A DNA stretch of 64,000 bases. Origin: Kribbella albertanoniae (GTDB taxonomy: Bacteria > Actinomycetota > Actinomycetes > Propionibacteriales > Kribbellaceae). Under the pieces are notes generated by a model, which saw only the letters and a list, made by a program, of their open reading frames with translations, did not search any database and was not told where the DNA came from. The stretch covers positions 1-64,000 of the forward strand of contig NZ_SMKA01000008.1 in assembly GCF_004348455.1 (NCBI RefSeq), in the 5' to 3' direction. This document shows, in pieces, positions 47,445 to 56,017 of the stretch (its first letter is position 1; each line of letters starts with the position of its first letter). A program made the translations under genes and the position numbers.

Positions 47445-48542
47445 ATGAATCGTGAGGCGCTGGAGACATGGCGGGGCCGGGTGCGCGGATCTCTTCTGGG
47501 TGGGGCGATCGGGGACGCACTGGGGGCTCCGGTGGAGTTCGAGAGCGGGCGGAAGATCCTCAAGAAGCATCCACAGCTGTTGCGGACGTTCGTGACCGGA
47601 GGCGCCGGTTGGCCGCCGGGGACTGTCACCGACGACACCCAGATGACGCTGTTCACGATCGAAGGGCTGATCCGGGCCGGCGTCCGGTCGGATCGCGGCC
47701 TGGGGCTGACGCTGGCTCCCGTCCACCACGCCTACGACCGCTGGCTGGACACCCAGCAGCGATCCGCGCCGAGTGGTGAGCGCGACGGCTGGCTGCAAGC
47801 GGAGCAGTGGCTGTACGCCCGCCGCGCCCCGGGCAACACCTGCCTTGCCGCACTGCGAGGAGCGCGTCATGGCGGGCCACGGATCACGCAGTACGGCGTC
47901 CAGGTGGTGAACGATTCCAAAGGCTGCGGCGGGGTGATGCGCGTCGCGCCGTTCGGGCTGCTGCCGGACACCTTCACCACGGAGTGGGTGTTCGACGCGG
48001 CCAGCGAAACGGCCGGATACACGCATGGTCACCCGAGCGGGAAGCTCGCTTCCGGTGCGCTGGCGGCGATCATCCACGAGATCTGCGGCGGCGCGACGCT
48101 GGACACGGCCCTCGATACCGCGGCCGAGCTGCTGACTCGCTACGAAGGGCATGAGGAGACCAGTGAGGCGCTGACTGATGCGAGGGAGCTGGCGGCGTTG
48201 CCTCCGGCACACCGGCCGGCCTCCGTCGATCAGCTCGGCGGGGGCTGGGTGGCGGAGGAGGCATTGGCGATCGCTGTCTATGTCTCGCTCATCCATCAAG
48301 AGCCGGAGCAGTTCCTGGATGCGCTGGCGCTCGCGGTCACGCACAGCGGGGACAGCGACTCCACCGGAGCCATCTGCGGGAACATCCTGGGTGCCCTGCA
48401 CGGTGAGGCGGCGCTGCCTGCGGAGCTCGCCGCCACCGTCGAGGGCCGGGCGGTGGTTCTCCAGCTGGCTGACGACTTCGTGGAGGAGTTCACCCGCACG
48501 CAGCCGCACCCAGGGTTCGCGGCTCGCTACCCAAGCTCCTAG
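47445..48542 (+). CDS. ADP-ribosylglycohydrolase family protein
   Basis: A protein of 365 aa of the ADP-ribosylglycohydrolase (DraG/ARH) family, which removes ADP-ribose from proteins or small molecules. Metal-site motifs are visible: GAIGDALGAPVEFESG near the N-terminus, VTDDTQMTLFTIEGL (TDDT) and HSGDSDSTGAICGNILGAL near the C-terminus. It has no signal peptide. A stand-alone gene, convergent with the lipoprotein gene across a repeat-rich gap. Confidence 0.95.
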   Translation: MNREALETWRGRVRGSLLGGAIGDALGAPVEFESGRKILKKHPQLLRTFVTGGAGWPPGTVTDDTQMTLFTIEGLIRAGVRSDRGLGLTLAPVHHAYDRWLDTQQRSAPSGERDGWLQAEQWLYARRAPGNTCLAALRGARHGGPRITQYGVQVVNDSKGCGGVMRVAPFGLLPDTFTTEWVFDAASETAGYTHGHPSGKLASGALAAIIHEICGGATLDTALDTAAELLTRYEGHEETSEALTDARELAALPPAHRPASVDQLGGGWVAEEALAIAVYVSLIHQEPEQFLDALALAVTHSGDSDSTGAICGNILGALHGEAALPAELAATVEGRAVVLQLADDFVEEFTRTQPHPGFAARYPSS

Positions 48543-48593
48543 CGGGCTACCCCCAAGGCGATATCAGCGCTCTCCACACGAGCTGGTACGACG

Positions 48594-48721
48594 TTGAGCA
48601 CGGGTCAACCATGCTCGCGACCGTACGGTGGTTGAGGCGTGCCCAAGGTGGGTTGGTCGAAGCGGCCTTGAGCACGGTTCAACCGTTTCAGCGGGGTACC
48701 AGATGGTTGATGGGTGCTCAA
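48594..48721. repeat. Four alternating copies of a 17-bp motif
   Basis: TTGAGCACGGGTCAACC at 48594-48610, then its reverse at 48630-48646 (minus strand TTGGGCACGCCTCAACC), forward at 48668-48684 (TTGAGCACGGTTCAACC) and reverse at 48705-48721 (minus strand TTGAGCACCCATCAACC). Start-to-start distances are 36, 38 and 37 bp, and orientation alternates. No gene lies here. Confidence 0.8.
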
Positions 48722-48772
48722 AGTGACTCCCGGCCCGACGATCTCGACTCCCCCCGGAGCGCTCATCGTCCT

Positions 48773-48872
48773 CCCCAAACCGGTTTAGGAAGCACCCGCA
48801 CCGGCGGCCAGGGCATGTGGGGAGGATCCACCCCCCAAATCCGTCGCGAATCCACCCCAAACCGGTTTGGGG
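48773..48872. repeat. Paired palindromes around ACCGGT
   Basis: An exact 18-bp palindrome CCCCAAACCGGTTTGGGG is at 48855-48872, and a near copy CCCCAAACCGGTTTAGG at 48773-48789. A half-copy (CCCCCCAAATCCG) lies between, near 48830. The two stand about 82 bp apart and are non-coding. Confidence 0.75.
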
Positions 48873-48909
48873 AAGGGGATCCGGCAGGGGCGTTCCCGCG
48901 ACTTCCCCT

Positions 48910-49022
48910 AACGTCCGAACGTCCGGAGACCGGCCCTCCGATCTTTCGGACGTTGGCCGGGGGCGAGGTTGACGTCCGACGATTCGGAGAGCACGAGACC
49001 ACGGCTGCAGGTCCTTCGGACA
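48910..49022. repeat. Cluster of CGTCCGA/TCGGACG inverted repeats
   Basis: AACGTCCGAA (48910-48919) pairs exactly with TTCGGACGTT (48945-48954). Further partial copies are ACGTCCGGAG, GACGTCCGAC near 48971 and CTTCGGACATT near 49014. They are spaced at roughly 25-40 bp, just downstream of the lipoprotein gene stop at 49078. Confidence 0.65.
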
Positions 49023-49077
49023 TTGGGAGCGGGACCGGGATAGCGCCGGGAGGCCTTAACTCACACTGGCCTTGGGA

Positions 49078-49746
49078 CTATTCCTTCGGGTCGATGCAGC
49101 GCCAGCTGATGCTGCCGGACAGGCTGCCGGAACCGCCGACCAGCCGCGGCAGGACGAGCTTTCCGGAGCCGTCCCGGTTGAGGTCGATCTTCGCCGTACC
49201 GTCCTCGGCCTCGTAGGTGACGTCGTCGACCACGATCGAGCCGCTGGCCGCGGCGCCTGTGACGCCGGCGCCGTCGCCGGCCTTGTCTGCGCCGAACGCC
49301 GCCTCCACCGACTGGCTGCCGATCACCTTGGTGACCTTCGGCAGCCCGGGCTCGTCCGACTCCAGCGTGCTGGCGCCGTACTCCGGGCAGGTCGAATCGG
49401 GCAGATTCCCCTCCGGGATTTCGGCGTTCACCCAGTTCGACCCTGTCACCGTGGTCGCCCCTGTCAGGTTGAAGGTCACACACAGCGCCGTTACCGGCTG
49501 CGCCACGCACGTCGCCGGCAACGGCCCACTCCCCTGTGAAGGGCCGCTGGTGTCCGGTACGCCGGTGGTCCCAGGCACCGGCGTACCGGAGGTCATGGGA
49601 ACAGTCGCCGAACCGCTGGTCGGAGCGGGCCGGCCGGTCGAGCGGGCCGGCTGCCCTGGCGGGGCAGTCGTACCCGAGCAAGCGACCAGGACCGGGACCA
49701 GCAGGCCGAGCTCGAACCCGGCGACCAGCAGTGCTTTGATCCGCAT
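49078..49746 (-). CDS. Lipoprotein of unknown function
   Basis: A protein of 222 aa. A signal peptide ends in lipobox LVAC (residue about 23), followed by a long Pro/Thr/Ser-rich linker (about 25-80) and a folded C-terminal part with paired Cys (ATCVAQPVTALCVTFNLTG, CPEYG, SWRCIDPKE). Surface-anchored. It starts 3 bp after the preceding lipoprotein gene ends, so the two are probably co-expressed. Confidence 0.8.
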   Translation of the reverse strand: MRIKALLVAGFELGLLVPVLVACSGTTAPPGQPARSTGRPAPTSGSATVPMTSGTPVPGTTGVPDTSGPSQGSGPLPATCVAQPVTALCVTFNLTGATTVTGSNWVNAEIPEGNLPDSTCPEYGASTLESDEPGLPKVTKVIGSQSVEAAFGADKAGDGAGVTGAAASGSIVVDDVTYEAEDGTAKIDLNRDGSGKLVLPRLVGGSGSLSGSISWRCIDPKE

Positions 49747-49749
49747 CGC

Positions 49750-50235
49750 TCAGCCCGCCGTCGGCAGCTTGAGGTTCGGGCAGTTGGTCTGGAGCCACTT
49801 GTTCAGCGTCTGGATCGCGGTGGCGAACTTGGTGATCGTCGCCTGGTCGCCCTCCGACACCTTGCCCGACGAGACCAGCCCGTAGCCCTTGGCGACGTCC
49901 TGCATGGCCGGCTTCAGATCGGCCGGGGCCGCGTCCGCCAGCGCCTCGAACCGCTTGATCAGCTTGGCCCGCAACTCCGGGTCGTTCTGGGGCTGATTCC
50001 ACTTGCCGAGATCAACCCCACCGCCGCTCTCGACCGCCGCGCAGAAGCCCTCGGCGGAGCCGTCGCCGGCAGTGTCCACCTCCGGGGCCCCGGACGTGGT
50101 CGGGACAGAAGGCGCGGACTGCTGGGTGGGCTGCTTACCGGCATCGGTCGAGCCGGAATCCGAGCAGCCGCTCAGCGTCAGGGCCAGACCGGCCAGCACC
50201 GCGCCGGCGGCCAGATGGATACGTCGCAACGTCAT
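49750..50235 (-). CDS. Small lipoprotein of unknown function
   Basis: A protein of 161 aa. Signal AAGAVLAGLALTLSGCSDSG has a lipobox ending at Cys about residue 24, then a Ser/Thr/Pro/Gln linker. A helical C-terminal domain follows (LIKRFEALADAAPADLKPAM, YGLVSSGKVSEGDQATITKF) with Cys 68 and Cys near the end. ATG 50235 is used; the GGGGGAGACC site lies upstream. Confidence 0.82.
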   Translation of the reverse strand: MTLRRIHLAAGAVLAGLALTLSGCSDSGSTDAGKQPTQQSAPSVPTTSGAPEVDTAGDGSAEGFCAAVESGGGVDLGKWNQPQNDPELRAKLIKRFEALADAAPADLKPAMQDVAKGYGLVSSGKVSEGDQATITKFATAIQTLNKWLQTNCPNLKLPTAG

Positions 50236-50315
50236 GAGAGTGGTCTCCCCCGAGGGTGGTGTTCGCGTCCTTCCACTCTCCGGGGGAGACATCTCACCGG
50301 TCTCTCACGACCATT

Positions 50316-51908
50316 TCACGCAGGCTGGATGGCCAGCTTGTGCCGGAAGACGTTCCGCGGATCCCAGGTGGACTTGATCTGCTGCAGCCGCGGGTAGTTG
50401 CCCAGGTAGTACAGGTCGTGCCACGGCACCCCCGACTTGTTGTACGCCGGATCGGCCAGATCGGCATCGGGATAGTTGATGTACGACCCGGCGTTGATCG
50501 CGTTCGGCACCGGCACTCCCCCGGTCTCCCGATAGATGGCGGCGTACGCCGATCTGATCCAGGCCAGGTGCTTGGCGTCCTCCGCCGCTTCGGTCCAGCT
50601 CACGGTCATCACCATCTTGGCCATCACGTCGCGCTGGGCGGTGGCGGTGGCGTCCGGTGCGACCGTGTTCACCTTGCCGCCGTACGGGACCAGCAGGATC
50701 GAGGTCTCGGCCGCGGTGTTGTTCGCGTCGTTGAGCTGCGCGTGAATGGTCTCGATCTGCGCGTCGGTGTAGCCCTTGCGCAGGTAGCCGGCCTTGAACT
50801 TGCTCCGCGTCGTGCCAGGCCCGGCCGCGATCGAACGCTGGATCGTCGTGAGCATGAACGGTCCCGCGTCGCCGCCGTACACCTGCGGCGCCGGGTCCAG
50901 GCCGGCGATCATCGCGTCGGTGAACTTCTTCAGCAGCCCGGCCGCATCGGGGACCGAGGCGTCCAGCTGGTTCGACATCAGGAAGTTGCCGACCGACGAC
51001 GGGGTCGGGATGAACGGGCTGTACAAGGTCGCGTACGGCGAATCGGCGGTGTTGTGCTTCTCCAGGAAGTCGAAGAAGTTCCGGACCGCGCGGACGAACC
51101 CGGCCTTCCCGAGCGTCTTCCAGTCGTAGACGATGATGTTCGACAGCAGCTCAGAAGGGGCCTTGGGCAACGACTCCGACGGGTCCCGCCCGGTCGCACC
51201 GGCGGACCGCATCAGGTAGCGGGTGACCAGGCCGAAGTTCCCACCACCGCCGCCGGTGTGCGCCCACCACAGGTCCTGGTAGGCGTTGTCGCGGGTCGCG
51301 ACCACCGAGCGAGCTCGGCCCTGCTTGTCGACGACGACCACCTCGACGCCGTACAGGTGATCGACCACCGAGCCGTACTTCCGCGACAACGGCCCGTACC
51401 CACCCCCAGCAAAGTGACCGCCGACCCCCACGCCCAGACAACCGCCGGCCGGAAGCGTCACACCCCAGCCGTAGAACAGATCCTTGTAGACCTTCTCCAG
51501 CGTCGCACCGACCCCGATCGAGAAGGCCCGGTAGCGCTCGTCGAAGCTGACGTCGTCGTACGTCGACATGTCGAGCAGCACCTGGACCTCGCTGGAGTCG
51601 ACAAAGTCCTCGAAACAATGCCCGCCACTGCGGATCGCGATCCGCTTGTTGGCCCGTACGGCGTCCTGGACAGCCCGTACGGCGTCCTCGGTCGACTGGA
51701 TCACCCGGGCGTACTCGGGCTTGGCGGTGAACCGCTTGTTCTGACCGCGCTGCACGAGGTCGGCGTACCGTGCGTCCCCCGGCCGGATCTTTTCGCCCAG
51801 AACTCCAGCGGTGACAGCAGAGGCGGTAGCGGTGCTGGTGATCGGGACCGCGAGTCCGGCTCCGGTCGCGGCGGTACCGGCCAGCAAGCCACGGCGGCTG
51901 ATTGGCAT
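50316..51908 (-). CDS. FAD-linked oxidase, BBE-type, Tat-exported (copy 1)
   Basis: A protein of 530 aa of the berberine-bridge-enzyme-like flavoproteins. A Tat-type leader SRRGLLAGTAATGAG suggests export. The FAD domain shows IAIRSGGHCFEDFV with the covalent His, and PAGGCLGVGVGGHFAGGGYG with the second covalent Cys, plus a BBE C-terminal segment (NYPRLQQIKSTWDPRNVF). This group oxidises sugars, alcohols or alkaloid-like substrates. ATG 51908 precedes the Arg pair. A second member lies 3.3 kb away. Confidence 0.9.
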   Translation of the reverse strand: MPISRRGLLAGTAATGAGLAVPITSTATASAVTAGVLGEKIRPGDARYADLVQRGQNKRFTAKPEYARVIQSTEDAVRAVQDAVRANKRIAIRSGGHCFEDFVDSSEVQVLLDMSTYDDVSFDERYRAFSIGVGATLEKVYKDLFYGWGVTLPAGGCLGVGVGGHFAGGGYGPLSRKYGSVVDHLYGVEVVVVDKQGRARSVVATRDNAYQDLWWAHTGGGGGNFGLVTRYLMRSAGATGRDPSESLPKAPSELLSNIIVYDWKTLGKAGFVRAVRNFFDFLEKHNTADSPYATLYSPFIPTPSSVGNFLMSNQLDASVPDAAGLLKKFTDAMIAGLDPAPQVYGGDAGPFMLTTIQRSIAAGPGTTRSKFKAGYLRKGYTDAQIETIHAQLNDANNTAAETSILLVPYGGKVNTVAPDATATAQRDVMAKMVMTVSWTEAAEDAKHLAWIRSAYAAIYRETGGVPVPNAINAGSYINYPDADLADPAYNKSGVPWHDLYYLGNYPRLQQIKSTWDPRNVFRHKLAIQPA

Positions 51909-51997
51909 GACGTTCTCCCCACTTCGTTCGGCTGGTACGAACCTACGAAGATTCAAGGTCCGCCCACATCAGCCATCTGGTGGAGCAACGACATCAC

Positions 51998-52705
51998 CTA
52001 TCCGGTGTACAACCTCGCCAACGGCTCACCCACGAACACCCCGCCGAGTGCGCCGATCAGCATGAACGGGCCGAACGGCACCATCTGCTTCCGCGTCATC
52101 ACCCTGGCCACGATCAGCACGATCCCGACCACCGCGCCGAGGAAGAACCCGCCGTACAGGCCACTCGCGAACTCACCCCAACCGAGCCACCCGAGCGCGA
52201 TCCCCAGCAGCCCGGACAATCGCACGTCGCCGAAACCGACCCCGCGCGGAAACACGAACCACAGCAGGTAGAACACCCCGAACCCGATCAGTCCCGCGAT
52301 CGCAGCCCGCCGCAATGAGCCCCACTCCCCCGACACCAGCGCCGCTGCGACCAGCGCGACCCCGACCACGCCGTACGACGGCCAGATGATCGCCGACGGC
52401 AGATACCGCGTCCGCGCGTCGATGTACCCGAGCACCGCACCGGCCACCGCGAGCAGCAGCCAGGCGGCCAGCGCGGAGTCCGTGCCAAGCACCCAGCCGA
52501 GCAGTCCGCCGGAGACAGCAGCCAGACCACCACACCAGTACGCCGCGCGCGGGCCGGCGAGGTCGGCGTACCGGATCTTGGTGTCGCCCTCTTCAAGTAC
52601 CGGCTCGGGGATGTGTCGCATCAGCCATGGACCGAGGACGAACGCCGCCGGCCCGCAGAGGACTACCCCGGCCCCTGCGGCGAGCAACGCGTTGTCAGCC
52701 GGCAC
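51998..52705 (-). CDS. Prepilin-peptidase-like A24 membrane protease
   Basis: A protein of 235 aa, polytopic, with about 7 hydrophobic segments. The two catalytic aspartates of the A24 family are visible in LGYIDARTRYLPSAIIW and GVGFGDVRLSGLLGIALGWL. The N-terminal methylase domain of PilD is reduced or absent. In relatives this gene commonly lies between aroE and aroC. Start GTG 52705 overlaps the DUF2330 gene end by 11 bp. No pilin genes are visible in the window. Confidence 0.85.
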   Translation of the reverse strand: MPADNALLAAGAGVVLCGPAAFVLGPWLMRHIPEPVLEEGDTKIRYADLAGPRAAYWCGGLAAVSGGLLGWVLGTDSALAAWLLLAVAGAVLGYIDARTRYLPSAIIWPSYGVVGVALVAAALVSGEWGSLRRAAIAGLIGFGVFYLLWFVFPRGVGFGDVRLSGLLGIALGWLGWGEFASGLYGGFFLGAVVGIVLIVARVMTRKQMVPFGPFMLIGALGGVFVGEPLARLYTG

Positions 52706-53738
52706 GATCCTGGAGCCTAGACCGCCTCCGGAACAGGGCAAAACCGCCACCGATCAGCAGGGGCACGCCGAGCAGGATGGCGAGCGTGCTCGGCCTGGCC
52801 TCGTTGCGGGTGACGTACCTGACCTGCTGGAACGGCTCGTCGGTCGCAGCTTTGGCGAAGGTGAAGTCCGAGGTGATCCGGCCGGGCTCGTAGTAGGTCA
52901 CCCTGAACGTGGTCAGGTAGTCGGCCGGAGCCAGCAGCGCCGGGTCGTTGGCGCGACCGGCATAGATGAGCTCGGGCTGCTGGCCTGCGACCGGAAGCGC
53001 AGTGGCGTCGACGCGATACGGAGCCGCGACGTGCACGGCCACCGACTGAGCTGTGGTCGCGCCTTTGCTCAGCCGCATCGGGTACACGATCTTGTCCGAG
53101 GCAAACGTCAGCCGCAGCGGCGGCGTCGCGCCGGTCAGGCTCTCGCCGGCCGACTTCGGGGTCAGCTTCACCGCGACGATCTCCCAGCCCTCACGCACGT
53201 ACGGCGTCAGGTTGGCACCGAGCGTGTCCGGTACGACGTACTGGTTCGTCCGCAGCCAGTCCGTCACCGCGGTCGCGCTGTTGCCACCCAGGCGGGCGAT
53301 CTCGAACGGGCCGAGCGTCATCTGCTCGCGAACACTGACGCCGCCGGCAGCCGTCGGCGCCTCGCCCGAGCCGTACCCGTCCCGGTCGAACGGTGCGAGA
53401 CCGCGGAACGGCCAATAGGTCGTGCGCTTCACCACCTTCGGCGCGGTCAGCTGCTCCAGCCGCCTGAACAGTTCGGCGTCACCCAGTTCGACTTTGGCCG
53501 GATTCGGGACCGGCATGATCCAGGCCGCCTTCTTCGACGACCCATCGATCGCCATCGACAGCGTGATCTCCTCGGTCCCGCGGCCGTCGTACCGCACGAG
53601 CGCCTTCTCACCGGCCGCCCGCGCGCGCGACTCCACGTCGGTCATGTATCCGCCGCAGGCACACGCCCAGGCCGGCGTCACCCCGGCCACGACAAACCCG
53701 AGCGCCAGCACTCCCGCAATGACCCGCCACAACTTCAT
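52695..53738 (-). CDS. DUF2330 family membrane-anchored protein
   Basis: A protein of 347 aa. The signal peptide VIAGVLALGFVVAGVTPAWA is followed directly by CACGG, typical of DUF2330 proteins, then a large extracellular domain (AWIMPVPNPAKVELGDAELF, NQYVVPDTLGANLTPYVREG) and a C-terminal membrane helix (LAILLGVPLLIGGGFALF) with a basic tail. Function unknown. It lies between flavoprotein copy 2 and the A24 gene. Confidence 0.85.
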   Translation of the reverse strand: MKLWRVIAGVLALGFVVAGVTPAWACACGGYMTDVESRARAAGEKALVRYDGRGTEEITLSMAIDGSSKKAAWIMPVPNPAKVELGDAELFRRLEQLTAPKVVKRTTYWPFRGLAPFDRDGYGSGEAPTAAGGVSVREQMTLGPFEIARLGGNSATAVTDWLRTNQYVVPDTLGANLTPYVREGWEIVAVKLTPKSAGESLTGATPPLRLTFASDKIVYPMRLSKGATTAQSVAVHVAAPYRVDATALPVAGQQPELIYAGRANDPALLAPADYLTTFRVTYYEPGRITSDFTFAKAATDEPFQQVRYVTRNEARPSTLAILLGVPLLIGGGFALFRRRSRLQDRAG

Positions 53739-53751
53739 GGCGGGAGACTAG

Positions 53752-55203
53752 CTACCCGAAGGTGTACGAAGTGCGGAAAAAGCCTTGCGGGTCGTACTTC
53801 TTTTTGACTGCGCGCAACCGGGGCAGGCTGCTGCCGTAGTAGGTCGCGACGCCGCGGCGGGCCTCGACGTAGTTGGCGTAACCGCCGGCCGAGAACGAGC
53901 GGACCGCACCGTGACCGTGGTCGATGAAGGTCTGCGCGGCCTTGAGCTGTGCGGATGACGGGTGCGCTGCCGTCCCGACGTACCACTGGATGACGCCGAG
54001 CGCGGACCGCCACGGCCAGGCCGCACCTCCGGCCGGCTGTTTGGCGGCCTGACCGCCGAGCGGGTCGATGATCGCCGCGGCCGGAGTCTTGGCGCGCGCT
54101 GCGGACTTGACCGCACCGATCAGCGCGTTGATGGACGACGCGTTCATCGGCGCGCGCAGTACGTCGGAACCGGCTAGGAACCCGGTACGCGGGCTGGTCG
54201 TTCCACCGCCGAGGTACTTCACCGCCTCCATGTGCGTCTTCACGGTGATCGAGCGTGTGCTCGCCTTCGAGCCGACGAACGACTCCAGTTGAGCAGCTGC
54301 CGCGGCCGCGTTGCCGGTGGTGGAGATGCCGAGCACGTGGACCGACACGGTTCCGTTGCTCTTGGCATTGAGATGCAGGTTGCCCCACGCCGTACTCGGA
54401 GCCTTCTGGATGAACTTCTGCCAGCCCGCGACGACAGCGGCCGCGCGAGCCTCCGGCCAGGTCAGCCGGAAGAACCCGAGTTTCGGGCCCGGGATCGTCG
54501 CGAACTGGAACGACGTGACGACGGCCAGGTTGCCACCGCCACCACCACGCAGCGCCCAGAACAGATCCGGGTCGGACTTGGTGTTGATGACGCGCGCCTT
54601 GCCGTCGGCGGTGACCACGCTCATCCCGACCAGCCGGTCACAGGTCAGGCCCCAGGCACGGGTGTGGATCCCCATCCCGCCGCCGAGGGTGAGCCCGGCG
54701 ACACCGACGGTCGGGCAGGTCCCGGTCGGCAGCGAGCGGCCGTATTTGTCGAGGAACGCATGAACGTCGTACAGGCGTGCTCCGGCGCCGACGGTCAGTA
54801 CGCCGTTCTTCGCGTACGTCATGCCGCGCAGCGGACCGACGTCGAGCTGGATGCCCTTGCTGATCACGGATGCACCGACGTACGAGTGACCGCCGCCCTT
54901 CGGCACCAGCACGAGTTTGTTGTCTCGGGCGAAGTTGATCGTGCTGATCACGTCAGCGGTCTTCGCGGCACGGACGACCGCGGCCGGCTGCACCGAATCC
55001 CAGCGTGGGTTGAAGAGTTGGTGGGCAGCGGCGTACCCAGGCGTCGACGGCATGAACAGCTTGCCACCCTGGAGCGATCTCGACAGCCGGTTCCAGTTCG
55101 GTGCGGCGGTGGTCTGTGCCAGCGCTTCCGGAGCGGCGGTCAGGGCGATGGCGGCAACAGCGCCGCCTGCCTTCAGAACGGTACGACGGTCAAGCTGGCT
55201 CAC
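53752..55203 (-). CDS. FAD-linked oxidase, BBE-type, Tat-exported (copy 2)
   Basis: A protein of 483 aa, same family as the gene at 50316. Twin-arginine leader LDRRTVLKAGGAVAAIAL; FAD-binding VLVPKGGGHSYVGASV with the covalent His and TGTCPTVGVAGLTLGGGMG with the Cys; BBE end VKKKYDPQGFF. GTG 55203 is the start, with GAGGAG upstream, overlapping the aroE stop by 14 bp. The two copies are distant paralogs, not a recent duplication. Confidence 0.9.
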   Translation of the reverse strand: MSQLDRRTVLKAGGAVAAIALTAAPEALAQTTAAPNWNRLSRSLQGGKLFMPSTPGYAAAHQLFNPRWDSVQPAAVVRAAKTADVISTINFARDNKLVLVPKGGGHSYVGASVISKGIQLDVGPLRGMTYAKNGVLTVGAGARLYDVHAFLDKYGRSLPTGTCPTVGVAGLTLGGGMGIHTRAWGLTCDRLVGMSVVTADGKARVINTKSDPDLFWALRGGGGGNLAVVTSFQFATIPGPKLGFFRLTWPEARAAAVVAGWQKFIQKAPSTAWGNLHLNAKSNGTVSVHVLGISTTGNAAAAAAQLESFVGSKASTRSITVKTHMEAVKYLGGGTTSPRTGFLAGSDVLRAPMNASSINALIGAVKSAARAKTPAAAIIDPLGGQAAKQPAGGAAWPWRSALGVIQWYVGTAAHPSSAQLKAAQTFIDHGHGAVRSFSAGGYANYVEARRGVATYYGSSLPRLRAVKKKYDPQGFFRTSYTFG

Positions 55204-56014
55204 GATCGTTGAGCTCCTCACGCGCAGCGGCCCTCATGGCCGCCAGCGGTGCGGGCGACCTCTTGGTCATCATCTCCACTTGGAGAGTCGCCTGGTGCAC
55301 AAGGAGATCAAGCCCGTTCAACAGCTCTGTACCGATCCGGTGCGCCGCGATGGCGAGCTGGGTCGGCCATGGGTGGTAGGCCACGTCGAACACCACGGGG
55401 GCGACGTTCGCGAAGTGGTCCGCCCATGGATCGATTGCTCCACCAGGCACTGTTGAGACGCACAGATCGAACCCTCCGGTTCGCTCGATCTGGGAAAAAT
55501 CCGCAACCGAAGTCCGGAGTCCCAGTTCGGCGGCGAGGTCGAGCAGCCGGTCGGCCCGCGACGGATCGCGGACGACGACGGTCACCTCGCTGACTTTCAT
55601 ACTCCGCAGGGCTGCGAGCGTCGACGCTGCCGTCGCTCCTCCGCCCACCACGAGGGCGGAGTCGGCCACCGTGATGCCGCGCTCGGCGAACGCGTTCACC
55701 AGCCCCGGTACGTCGGTGTTGTGCGCGGACCGCGATCCGTCGGCCTCGAACAGCATCGTGTTCGCCGCCCCGATCAGCTCGGCCACCGGGTCGACCGTGT
55801 CCACGAGCTCGAGGGCGACCCGCTTCAACGGCATCGTCAGCGACAACCCCCGGACGTCATCACCCAGCGACGCGACGAACCCGCGCAACTCGTCCTCGGC
55901 CACCTCGAAGGCGTCGTACTGCCAGTCCAGCCCGAGCGCGGCGTACGCGGCCCGGTGCATCGCCGGCGACAACGAGTGCGCGATCGGCGACCCGAGCACA
56001 GCACAGCGGGTCAT
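55190..56014 (-). CDS. aroE: Shikimate dehydrogenase
   Basis: A protein of 274 aa reducing 3-dehydroshikimate to shikimate with NADPH. Features are N-terminal MTRCAVLGSPIAHSLSPAMH, LTMPLKRVALELVD (catalytic Lys), AHNTDVPGLVNAF (Asp), the cofactor loop VVGGGATAASTLAAL and VFDVAYHPWPTQL. It starts 3 bp after mltG ends. Confidence 0.95.
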   Translation of the reverse strand: MTRCAVLGSPIAHSLSPAMHRAAYAALGLDWQYDAFEVAEDELRGFVASLGDDVRGLSLTMPLKRVALELVDTVDPVAELIGAANTMLFEADGSRSAHNTDVPGLVNAFAERGITVADSALVVGGGATAASTLAALRSMKVSEVTVVVRDPSRADRLLDLAAELGLRTSVADFSQIERTGGFDLCVSTVPGGAIDPWADHFANVAPVVFDVAYHPWPTQLAIAAHRIGTELLNGLDLLVHQATLQVEMMTKRSPAPLAAMRAAAREELNDREPA

Positions 56015-56017
56015 CGG

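Larger units (their letters stand above)
48543..49077. other. 535-bp non-coding gap between convergent genes
   Basis: This interval holds the three repeat families listed separately (48594-48721, 48773-48872, 48910-49022) and no credible ORF. Because both flanking genes point into it, it is not an ordinary promoter region. Confidence 0.7.

Noticed and set aside
48594-48721. CRISPR array
   Set aside because: The repeats alternate in orientation and there are only four. The between-repeat lengths of about 19-22 bp and lack of nearby cas genes argue against CRISPR.
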